Position numbers and translations under genes: made by a program. DNA of 14,734 nucleotides from Chloroflexota bacterium (lineage in GTDB: Bacteria > Chloroflexota > Dehalococcoidia > GIF9 > AB-539-J10): positions 1-14,734 of the forward strand of contig JAUVWD010000005.1 of the NCBI GenBank assembly GCA_030604285.1. Direction: 5' to 3'. Numbering within the stretch: the first letter of the stretch is position 1; every line of letters starts with the position of its first letter. The notes beneath the pieces are model-generated. The model had not been told where the DNA came from, made no database searches, and saw nothing but the letters and a program-made list of their open reading frames with translations. This document shows, one piece after another, positions 6,407-13,282 of this stretch.

Positions 6407-7927
6407 ATGAAGACTTTTGATGAATATTATGACCGGTTGAAGAAAATGAGGAGGAATCTCTATATGGGCGGGGAGAAAGTAGATAGGACCGATGAAAGGC
6501 TTACCGGACAGCTACGCATCATACAGGAGACCTATGACCGCGCCAATGACCCCGAGTATCGGGATGTGTGCACTGTAACGTCACATTTAACAGGGGAGGG
6601 GATAAACAGATTCACTCACATCCACCAGAGCAAAGAAGATCTGCTAGATAAGCAACTGATGACCAGGCTCCTAAGCCACCGGGTGGGAGGATGTATCATG
6701 AGGTGTATGGGAACAGATGCTATGAATGCCCTTTCGGTTGTTACCTATGAGATGGATCAGGCGTTGGGCACAGATACACACCAAAACTTCCTGAAGTATC
6801 TGAGATACTGGCAGGACAATGATATATGTGCTAACTGTGCTCAGACTGACTGTAAAGGTGACAGGCTAAAGAGACCTCATGAGCAAGCTGATCCTGACCT
6901 TTATCTAAGGATTGTAGAAAGCAGGCCCGATGGAATTGTGGTAAGAGGTGCCAAGATTGATAATACGGTTGCTCCAGTTGGTGATGAAATAATAGCTCTA
7001 CCTACGAGATTCATGACAGATAAGGATAACGAATATGCTGTCGCATTCGCCCTTCCTGCTGACTGGGAAGGAGTGAAAATGCTTGTCAGGCCGGCATATC
7101 ATTACAGGAGGAAATGGCTGAAAGCTCCTATTGCAGAAATAGGTGATGCGGAATCATTTACCATCTTTGATGATGTCTTTGTCCCCAGGGAGAGGGTCTT
7201 TCTGGATGGAGCGGGCGACCCAAGGCAAACACCCTACGCTGGTTTTCTTGCCCTGCTTTTCGCTCACTATCACAGGCATTCGTATACTGGCTGCAAGCCT
7301 GCTGTGTCGGAAGTTTTAGCTAGCGCGGCCGCACTTGTAGCAGAATACAATGGAATTGAACGAGAAGCTCATGTAAGGGAAAAGATATCCCATATGATAG
7401 GCACAGCGGAGCTTGTCTTTGCCGCCGGCCAGATGAGTGCTTATCGTGCCGAGAAGTCACCATCCGGAACCTATATACCTGATGAAGTCTTAACTAATGC
7501 CGGCAGGAGACTCGCTGGGGAGGAGATTTATGATGAGTATAAGATCCTCGCCGACCTTGCTGGAGGTTTGTCAGCTACGCTGCCTTTTGAGGAGGAATTC
7601 TTCACCCAGGAAATAGGGGAACTGGCGAACAAATACATGATGAGAAACCCGAAAATATCCTCAGAAAACCAACATAGGTGTTTCCGAGGTATAGAGAATC
7701 TGCTGGTTTCAGAACTTGCTGGAGTAATGCAGGTAGCTGGGTTGCATGGCGGGGGATCCCCCCAAATGGAGACTATTTCCATGATGGCAAGATACGATAC
7801 GGAACGTTTGAAGAGTATAGCGAAATATCTATTTGGCATAGAAAAAGAGCTGCCTAGATATGAAAGACCTACGGTAACTCCTAGGGCGATGTTGGAGAGG
7901 TATCGGAAGATGTACGGAGGTTCCTAG
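6407..7927 (+). CDS. 4-hydroxybutyryl-CoA dehydratase / 4-hydroxyphenylacetate 3-hydroxylase superfamily protein (paralogue 1)
   Basis: About 506 residues, the family length. The expected product is an FAD and [4Fe-4S] dehydratase or isomerase acting on a hydroxyacyl- or enoyl-CoA. Counting from the in-frame GTG at 6398, the cluster ligands are Cys99 and Cys103 (GGCIMRCMG) and His292 and Cys299 (HRHSYTGCK), with Tyr296, Lys300 and Thr190. These match the numbering I recall for clostridial AbfD. The FAD-hydroxylase members lack these ligands, so a dehydratase-type reaction is favoured. The ribosome site TAAGGAGGTG (6391-6400) overlaps the GTG at 6398, so the start must be ATG 6404 or 6407. Unlike paralogue 2 it carries extra cysteines, C144-x2-C147-x4-C152. 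It is first in an apparent operon with 7977, 9487 and possibly 10794. Substrate unknown; the true 4-hydroxybutyryl-CoA reaction is not assured. Confidence 0.88.
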   Translation: MKTFDEYYDRLKKMRRNLYMGGEKVDRTDERLTGQLRIIQETYDRANDPEYRDVCTVTSHLTGEGINRFTHIHQSKEDLLDKQLMTRLLSHRVGGCIMRCMGTDAMNALSVVTYEMDQALGTDTHQNFLKYLRYWQDNDICANCAQTDCKGDRLKRPHEQADPDLYLRIVESRPDGIVVRGAKIDNTVAPVGDEIIALPTRFMTDKDNEYAVAFALPADWEGVKMLVRPAYHYRRKWLKAPIAEIGDAESFTIFDDVFVPRERVFLDGAGDPRQTPYAGFLALLFAHYHRHSYTGCKPAVSEVLASAAALVAEYNGIEREAHVREKISHMIGTAELVFAAGQMSAYRAEKSPSGTYIPDEVLTNAGRRLAGEEIYDEYKILADLAGGLSATLPFEEEFFTQEIGELANKYMMRNPKISSENQHRCFRGIENLLVSELAGVMQVAGLHGGGSPQMETISMMARYDTERLKSIAKYLFGIEKELPRYERPTVTPRAMLERYRKMYGGS

Positions 7928-7976
7928 ATAACCATATGCGAAGGAGAATTACAAACTAGTGTAAGGAGGTGAAATC

Positions 7977-9446
7977 GTGAGGACGTCAGCAGAGTATTTT
8001 TCAGATTTGATGAAACTGAAAGCCAATGTCTACGTAGCAGGTGAGAGAGTACGCAGAGATGACCCCAGAATTATGCCCGGCATAAGGGTTATGTCTGTTA
8101 CCTTTGACTTGGCGCAAAATCCAGATTGGGAAGATCTAATGACTGCCACCTCCCCCCTAATAGGGAAAAGAGTCAATCGCTTTACTTATCCGCCCCAAAA
8201 TCCGTATGACCTGATGCAAAAACAGAAGATGATACGCCTACTGGCTCAAAGAGTCGGTGGCTGCATCCAAAGATGTATGGGCTGTGACACGATAGTTGGC
8301 CTTTCAATTTGTACCAAAGAAATGGATGAGAAATACGGGACAGACTACCATTCCCGTTTTCTTAATTTCTTGAAGGGTTATCAAGAGAATGATCTAACCG
8401 CCGCCGCCGCCCAAACAGATATGAAGGGAGATAGAACCAAAAGACCTCATGAACAACCGGACCCTGATGCTTATGTTCATATCGTTGACGTGAGGAGCGA
8501 TGGCATTGTGGTGAGAGGGGCAAAGATCAGCATAACAATGGCAGCCTATGCTGATGAGATAATAGTGATCCCAACCCGTGCTATGACAGAAAAAGACAGA
8601 GATTATGCAGTGGCATTTGCGATTCCAGCAGACTGGGATGGTGTAAGGTTGATCACTCGACCAGCCTGGATACGAGAGAGAAAACAATTGGAGGCACCTT
8701 TAGCTGAATACGGGGTTTCGGAGTCTGTTGTGGTTTTCGATAATACCTTCATCCCTAAAGAAAGGGTATTTATGTGTAAAGAGTGGGAGTTTGGCAGAAG
8801 GCTTGCCTTACTTTTTGCTGACTCCCATAGGCATAGCTATACGGGGTGTAAGCCTGCGGTATCAGACATCTTGTGTGGTGCCACAGCTCTAGTTGCCGAA
8901 GCTAACAACATCGAAGGAATTCCTCATGTAAGGCAAAAACTGTCTGAGTTTGCCGGGGGTGGAGAATTATCATATGCCGCCGGTATAGCCAGTGCTCTTT
9001 ATGGGGAGAAGACCTCCTCGGGCACGTTCTTTCCCAATGCTATATATGTAAATGTGGGGAGAAGGCTTATGGGGGAGACTATTTATCATGAGTACAATAT
9101 ATTAACCGAAATAGCTGGAGGTCTATCGGTGACTCTGCCTTTTGAGGAGGACTTTTCTGCTGACCCCACCAAACAAGACCTGGACAAGTATATAAAGAGA
9201 AACCCTAAATTATCTTCTGAAGAGCAACATCGTATCTGGAGACTGGTAGAGAACATCGGTGCCTCGGCTATGGCTTATTGGTATCAAATCGCCGGGGTTC
9301 ACGGCGGCGGTTCCCCTATCATGGAAACAATCACGTTGAATGCCGAGTATGATTATGAATCAAAGAAGAACATAGCAAGATATCTCGCTGGTATCACTAA
9401 AGACCTAGATCAGTCAAAATACCTAAAGGAAGAACCTACTTTTTGA
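7977..9446 (+). CDS. 4-hydroxybutyryl-CoA dehydratase / 4-hydroxyphenylacetate 3-hydroxylase superfamily protein (paralogue 2)
   Basis: A 489-residue paralogue of the preceding gene, 49 bases downstream. The cluster ligands are present: Cys96 and Cys100 (GGCIQRCMG) and His284 and Cys291 (HRHSYTGCK), with Tyr288 and Lys292. The FAD-binding region (VVRGAKI, IPTRAMTEKDRDYAVAFAIP) and the C-terminal helical part (GGLSVTLPFEE, GVHGGGSPIMET) are intact. FMCKEWEF near residue 265 is typical of the dehydratase branch. The start is GTG 7977, set by a full TAAGGAGGTGA at 7962-7972. The same ribosome-site context precedes paralogue 1, consistent with tandem duplication. The family forms homotetramers; two adjacent paralogues could form a mixed enzyme or handle two substrates (inference). 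Expected cytoplasmic and oxygen-sensitive. Confidence 0.88.
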   Translation: MRTSAEYFSDLMKLKANVYVAGERVRRDDPRIMPGIRVMSVTFDLAQNPDWEDLMTATSPLIGKRVNRFTYPPQNPYDLMQKQKMIRLLAQRVGGCIQRCMGCDTIVGLSICTKEMDEKYGTDYHSRFLNFLKGYQENDLTAAAAQTDMKGDRTKRPHEQPDPDAYVHIVDVRSDGIVVRGAKISITMAAYADEIIVIPTRAMTEKDRDYAVAFAIPADWDGVRLITRPAWIRERKQLEAPLAEYGVSESVVVFDNTFIPKERVFMCKEWEFGRRLALLFADSHRHSYTGCKPAVSDILCGATALVAEANNIEGIPHVRQKLSEFAGGGELSYAAGIASALYGEKTSSGTFFPNAIYVNVGRRLMGETIYHEYNILTEIAGGLSVTLPFEEDFSADPTKQDLDKYIKRNPKLSSEEQHRIWRLVENIGASAMAYWYQIAGVHGGGSPIMETITLNAEYDYESKKNIARYLAGITKDLDQSKYLKEEPTF

Positions 9447-9486
9447 TAAGCACACATTCAGGGAGTTAGAAAGGAGGTTTATATTT

Positions 9487-10665
9487 ATGGGACGTGCCAC
9501 TGTAGCCGTTGTCAAATATGATCAAACGCCAAATGCCTTGAGGAAGGCGCTAGAACTGTGCGACGGGTTTGAGAAGCTGAAAACTAGTGATAAAGTCCTG
9601 ATTAAGCCTAACGCGGGTCAGGGCCTCAGAAGGACCCAGCCGCCAAACGGAGTGGTTACCACCACTATAGTCCTTGGGGACCTTGTTCGACTGCTGCGTG
9701 ACTACGGCTGCACCAATATCACCATAGGTGAGGGGCCAATACTGTTACCGGAGTTTAGATGGGACTCTACCAGGGCTTTCGAATGGTCTGGCATCCGAGA
9801 GCTGGCCCAAACGCTGGGTGTTAATCTAGTCGATTTCAATGAAGGGGAATTTGCCAGGTTTGTTATGGGAAGGAAAAGGGTTGAAGTCTCAAAGGTGGCT
9901 CTGGAAGCTGATTTCTTGATTGATGTGCCGGTTATGAAGACTCACAGGCAGTCGATGGTCTCTTTAGGTCTCAAGAACCTCAAGGGCTGTTTACATAACA
10001 CATCAAAGAAGAACTTTCACCGCTTTGGTCTGGGTCACTTCATTGCCTTATTGAACACCAAGATCAAGCCTGAGTTAACCATTATCGATGGCATCTATGC
10101 CTTGCAACGAGGACCGTGGGGAGATGATGCCCATCGTCTCGATTTGATCATTGCTGGGAAGGATGTCTTATCTTGTGACTTGGTGGGCTCCACCATCTTG
10201 GGCATTGATCCCGAGACTGTGCCTCAATTTCAGGAATTTGCTCAGATGACAGGAAGATCGTTGGACCTGGAGACCATACATATAAAGGGGGAAAGGATAG
10301 AGGATGTCGCTACCAAACTGGAATGGAGATTGGTGTTGGCTGGAGAAACCCTTAGCGAGGATTATGAAGTGAAGGGGATTGCCATGGATGATCCTGGGGC
10401 ATTGGTTTGCACTGCCTGTGGCACAACGGCGTGGACAGGTATCTGCCAGTACCTTGAGGAGAATCGTGGGGCAACCTTCGATAACATGGAATTTTGCATG
10501 GGACTGGAGCCGAAAGCCAAAGAGAAATCGAGACAAGTTTTCCTCCTGGGCAACTGCGCCATCACAGCTAACAAGGAGCGCAAGGACGCCATTCGATTGA
10601 AGGGTTGCCCCCCCTCGATCCAGGATACCTATGACATATTGAAGGAGCACGCCATAAGAAAATAG
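9487..10665 (+). CDS. DUF362 family protein with a cysteine-containing C-terminal region
   Basis: A 392-residue protein. Residues 1 to about 235 match DUF362: VLIKPNAGQG (37-46), a middle Rossmann-like part with DYGCTNITIGEGP, then FLIDVPVMKTHRQSMVSLGLKNLKGC (split here as FLIDVPVMKTH and LGLKNLKGC, 143-168) and LTIIDGIYALQRGP. The C-terminal 90 residues carry C308-x2-C311, C320, C337, C357 and C374, the last in KGCPPS, which could bind a metal or Fe-S cluster. The family has no single established reaction; members occur beside redox and CoA-dependent enzymes. The start ATG 9487 has AAAGGAGG about 9 bases upstream, and the gene follows paralogue 2 by 40 bases, so it is very likely co-transcribed. 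No signal peptide or membrane segment is visible. A maturation or electron-transfer role for the neighbouring Fe-S dehydratases is a guess. Confidence 0.85.
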   Translation: MGRATVAVVKYDQTPNALRKALELCDGFEKLKTSDKVLIKPNAGQGLRRTQPPNGVVTTTIVLGDLVRLLRDYGCTNITIGEGPILLPEFRWDSTRAFEWSGIRELAQTLGVNLVDFNEGEFARFVMGRKRVEVSKVALEADFLIDVPVMKTHRQSMVSLGLKNLKGCLHNTSKKNFHRFGLGHFIALLNTKIKPELTIIDGIYALQRGPWGDDAHRLDLIIAGKDVLSCDLVGSTILGIDPETVPQFQEFAQMTGRSLDLETIHIKGERIEDVATKLEWRLVLAGETLSEDYEVKGIAMDDPGALVCTACGTTAWTGICQYLEENRGATFDNMEFCMGLEPKAKEKSRQVFLLGNCAITANKERKDAIRLKGCPPSIQDTYDILKEHAIRK

Positions 10666-10713
10666 CAAAATACTTCGCTTGTGTCAGCAGAAAATCGGAT
10701 CAGTTGAAAGTGC

Positions 10714-10748
10714 TGAAGGCAAAACCCTTCAATTCGGTTTTGAATTGA
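10714..10748. repeat. Two overlapping, mutually exclusive hairpins between the DUF362 and SDR genes
   Basis: TGAAGG (10714-10719) pairs with CCTTCA (10726-10731), and TCAATTC (10729-10735) pairs perfectly with GAATTGA (10742-10748) over the loop GGTTTT. They share bases 10729-10731, so only one can form. No T tract follows, so they are not an obvious terminator. A weak promoter candidate (TTGAAT 10740-10745, 18 bases, TGTAAA 10764-10769) lies beside them. Confidence 0.3.
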
Positions 10749-10793
10749 GAATCGAGCAATTGTTGTAAAGCGAGGACGAAAGGAGAGAAGATC

Positions 10794-11630
10794 GTGAGCA
10801 GCGAGCATGAGGTAACATCTGAAAGAAAGGCATTCTTAGATAAGTTTCGCCTCCCAGGGAAGGTAGCCTTGGTCACTGGAGGGAGCCAAGGGATTGGTAG
10901 AGCTATTGCCTTGGGTTTGGCGGAGGCAGGTGCTGATGTAGTTCTTGCTAGCCGCAAGCTGCCGAATTTAGAAGCGGTGGCTCAGGAGATATCGGACATA
11001 GGGAGGAGAGCCCTGGCTGTGTCGGCTAATGTTCGCCATCTTCCGGAAATCGATAACTTGGTCAAAAAGGCGATGGACGAATTTGATCGTATTGATATCT
11101 TAGTCAATAATGCTGGCACCAATCCTGTATTTGGCTCCGTATTTGATATAGATGAAAAGGCTTGGGAGGTAATTATAGGACTAAACCTGAAGGGGTATTT
11201 CTTTCTGGCACAGCAGGTAGGCAAAGTAATGCGACAGAAAGGTGGCGGAACCATCATCAACGTAGCCTCACAGGGTGGGATCGACCCTTCAGTGGGAATT
11301 GGAACGTATTGTATAAGCAAGGCGGGTGTGATCATGCTTACGAAGGTGCTTGCCCAAGAATGGGGACAGTATAATATCAGGGTAAACGCGATTGCCCCGG
11401 GGCTCGTGAAAACCCAATTTGCTGAGGCACTGTGGGATAACCCAGTAATTTCTAAGAGCTTCATGGATAATACAGTTTTGGGACGTATAGCTGAACCTGA
11501 GGAAATGGTTGATGTCGCTCTATTTTTGGCATCGGAGGCTTCAAGCTACATAACAGGGCAGACTATCGTGCTAGACGGTGGTCATTTTGCTTCTGTCAGG
11601 ACTTTGGTGTCAATGATCACTCCCAGGTAG
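10794..11630 (+). CDS. Short-chain dehydrogenase/reductase (classical SDR)
   Basis: A 278-residue classical SDR that should oxidise or reduce a hydroxyl/keto group with NAD(P). The Rossmann motif TGGSQGIG is at 28-35, NNAG at 105-108, and the catalytic tetrad is Asn131, Ser159, Tyr172 and Lys176 (YCISK). PGLVKT and the C-terminal YITGQTIVLDGG are also standard. LASRK after the second strand (51-55) has the Ser-Arg pattern that often goes with NADP(H). The start is GTG 10794 with AAGGAGAG (10780-10787) 6 bases before it. About 18 N-terminal residues precede the Rossmann fold. A 128-base gap with hairpins separates it from the DUF362 gene, so it may be a distal operon member or have its own promoter. 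A 3-hydroxyacyl-CoA or alcohol substrate fits the context, but sequence alone does not decide. Confidence 0.9.
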   Translation: MSSEHEVTSERKAFLDKFRLPGKVALVTGGSQGIGRAIALGLAEAGADVVLASRKLPNLEAVAQEISDIGRRALAVSANVRHLPEIDNLVKKAMDEFDRIDILVNNAGTNPVFGSVFDIDEKAWEVIIGLNLKGYFFLAQQVGKVMRQKGGGTIINVASQGGIDPSVGIGTYCISKAGVIMLTKVLAQEWGQYNIRVNAIAPGLVKTQFAEALWDNPVISKSFMDNTVLGRIAEPEEMVDVALFLASEASSYITGQTIVLDGGHFASVRTLVSMITPR

Positions 11631-11650
11631 TAGCCCTCTACAACTCTAAT

Positions 11651-11684
11651 CCTTTACAGCAGGTGCCTCCTCAGAATATAATTC
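11651..11684 (+). promoter_or_regulatory. Promoter-like direct-repeat block, copy 2 (ahead of cca)
   Basis: TTTACA (11653-11658), an 18-base spacer and a perfect TATAAT (11677-11682) form a strong sigma-70-type promoter. The block is the second copy of 6196-6229 (30 of 34 bases). Transcription is predicted to start at 11689-11690, exactly where an in-frame GTG of the cca gene begins. The block starts 20 bases after the SDR stop codon. Confidence 0.55.
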
Positions 11685-11689
11685 CCATA

Positions 11690-13282
11690 GTGACCCTCTT
11701 AAGACAAACTGGTGCCGCCCCCATCTTAGACAAGATATCTCATCTGCTACTCCGTCAAGGATATCGAACTTATATCGTTGGTGGCTTCGTCCGTGACTGG
11801 CTCCTGGGCAGAGAGACCGAGGATATCGACATCGCTGTAGACGGTGATGCTATAGCTTTGGCCCAGAAAGTAGCCAAGGCAATAGAAGGAAAATTTGTGC
11901 TCCTTGATGAGCTGAATGGCATAGCTAGAATAGTAGTAGTGGGCAAAGACGAACAACGTGGCTCCCGAGAAAACAGAGGATTTCCCAGGGTGGAGTGGAA
12001 TCTCGATTTTTCCTCTTTCTTGGGCAACATTGAATCTGACCTCGCCCGCCGCGATTTCACATTAAATGCTATGGCCATGGAGCTCGAGCAATTTATCATT
12101 GCGGTGAGCCAAAGCCCTGAGCGGAGCGAAGGGGCAGCGAAGCAAGCTCAAGTAGAGCTCATCGACCCCTTTTCTGGCGAGAAGGACTTAAATGGCAGGA
12201 TAGTGCGGGCAGTGAGCAAGCAGGTATTCGAAAACGATGCTGCTAGGCTACTGCGCGCCGTCCGCATTGCTGCTGAGCTCGGATTCGTAATTGAGCCAGC
12301 GACTGAAGCTTTAATCCGCGGCTACTCCCATTACATCTTTAAAGTCCCCGGGGAGAGAACTAGAGAGGAATTGCTCCGATTGCTTAGGCTCCCCCGAGCT
12401 GCCTATTATCTGATCTATCTGGATGAGCTTGGCTTGCTTCTAGCCTTGATTCCCGAGATGTCAGAATGCAAAGGCGTAGAACAGCCAAGGTTTCACTTCT
12501 GGGATGTTTTCGACCACTCCTTGCAAACGGTTGCTGCTATAGAATTCTTAACCAGAGAAAACGCCTTGGAATATGGCAGTGCGGATATGTTGGCTATTGC
12601 CCCATGGTCAGATGCGATAGATCAGCACCTGTCGCAAGAAGTGTCCAGTGGAAGCAATCGCAAAGCCTTGCTCAAACTGGGTGGGCTACTTCATGATATC
12701 GCTAAACCCCAGACAAAGTCTGTTAATGATGAAGGTAGAGCACACTTCTATGGCCATACTAAGGAAGGAGCTGATATGGCGGTAGCCATTCTGGAGAGGT
12801 TGCGGTTTAGTAATCGGGAGATAAATCTGGTGAAAAGCCTTGTCTATCATCACCTGCGCCCGGCTCAAATGGCAAACGAGGAGTTGCCTACTCAGCGCGC
12901 AATTTATCGCTACTTCCGGGACACTGGTGACGCCGGCATTGATATCCTGATCCTGGCTCTAGCTGATTACCTGGCTAGTCGCGGACCTCTTGTAGATATG
13001 GAGGAATGGAAGGAGCGTTGCCAGCTTATAACCTATGTATTGACGGAACATGATAAGCAGCAAGTCGAAGTTCTGCCGGTGAAGCTCATTGATGGGCATG
13101 ACTTGATGAATGTCTTTGGGTTAAGTCCAGGGCCATTGCTTGGGGAGCTCTTAGCTATGGTTCGGGAAGCCCAGGCCAGCGGCGATTTGACCACTCGAGA
13201 GGAAGCTCTAGCTTCAGTGCGGAAGGAACTAGATAAAGGGCAATGCCAAGCAGGGCAATGTAGAGGGACAGCGGTTAATTGA
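11690..13282 (+). CDS. cca: CCA-adding enzyme / poly(A) polymerase family nucleotidyltransferase with HD domain
   Basis: About 530 residues of a class II tRNA nucleotidyltransferase, which adds or repairs the tRNA 3' CCA (or acts as a poly(A) polymerase; these cannot be told apart here). With Met1 at 11690, GGFVRDWLLGR is at 31-41 and the metal-binding aspartates of DID at 45 and 47. ARRDFTLNAMAM lies near 119-130, and NDAARLLRAVRIAAELGF follows. A C-terminal HD domain (LLHDIAKPQ, His335/Asp336, then GHTKEGA and YHHLRP) resembles the phosphohydrolase domain of long CCA enzymes. The ORF is open from GTG 11663, but that codon lies between the -35 and -10 of the best promoter and has no Shine-Dalgarno site. 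GTG 11690 coincides with the predicted transcript start, so the message may be leaderless. An in-frame REP-like palindrome encodes SPERSEG at residues 142-148. The stop overlaps the secD start. Confidence 0.9.
   Translation: MTLLRQTGAAPILDKISHLLLRQGYRTYIVGGFVRDWLLGRETEDIDIAVDGDAIALAQKVAKAIEGKFVLLDELNGIARIVVVGKDEQRGSRENRGFPRVEWNLDFSSFLGNIESDLARRDFTLNAMAMELEQFIIAVSQSPERSEGAAKQAQVELIDPFSGEKDLNGRIVRAVSKQVFENDAARLLRAVRIAAELGFVIEPATEALIRGYSHYIFKVPGERTREELLRLLRLPRAAYYLIYLDELGLLLALIPEMSECKGVEQPRFHFWDVFDHSLQTVAAIEFLTRENALEYGSADMLAIAPWSDAIDQHLSQEVSSGSNRKALLKLGGLLHDIAKPQTKSVNDEGRAHFYGHTKEGADMAVAILERLRFSNREINLVKSLVYHHLRPAQMANEELPTQRAIYRYFRDTGDAGIDILILALADYLASRGPLVDMEEWKERCQLITYVLTEHDKQQVEVLPVKLIDGHDLMNVFGLSPGPLLGELLAMVREAQASGDLTTREEALASVRKELDKGQCQAGQCRGTAVN
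12115..12134. repeat. REP-like palindrome inserted in frame in cca
   Basis: CCCTGAGCGGAGCGAAGGGG folds as CCCT/AGGG and GC/GC stems around a GGA loop, with tandem G-A mismatches between them. The encoded peptide SPERSEG is a recognisable signature of a dispersed palindrome common in Chloroflexota and some other genomes (recalled, not searched). It sits in a variable segment between the RRDFTLNAMA motif and IDPFSGEKDL, where an insertion would be tolerated. Confidence 0.55.

Noticed and set aside
6407..9446. Annotation of the paralogues as flavin-dependent 4-hydroxyphenylacetate 3-hydroxylases
   Set aside because: The monooxygenase branch lacks the cluster ligands. Both proteins here keep C-x3-C and H-x6-C plus the Tyr and Lys beside them, so the dehydratase/isomerase branch fits better.
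10168..10668. A 166-codon minus-strand ORF opposite the DUF362 gene
   Set aside because: It lies wholly opposite a well-supported family member, has no ribosome site or recognisable motif, and reads as a shadow of the real frame. The same applies to long antisense ORFs at 843-1337 and 10982-11464.
10705..10750. Intrinsic terminator after the DUF362 gene
   Set aside because: The stems are short and AT-rich, and neither is followed by a run of T.
6196..11684. A transposon or integrative element bounded by the 34-bp direct repeats
   Set aside because: No transposase, integrase or terminal inverted repeats were found between the repeats, and a 34-bp target duplication would be unusually long. 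Kept only as a possible recombination module in the findings.
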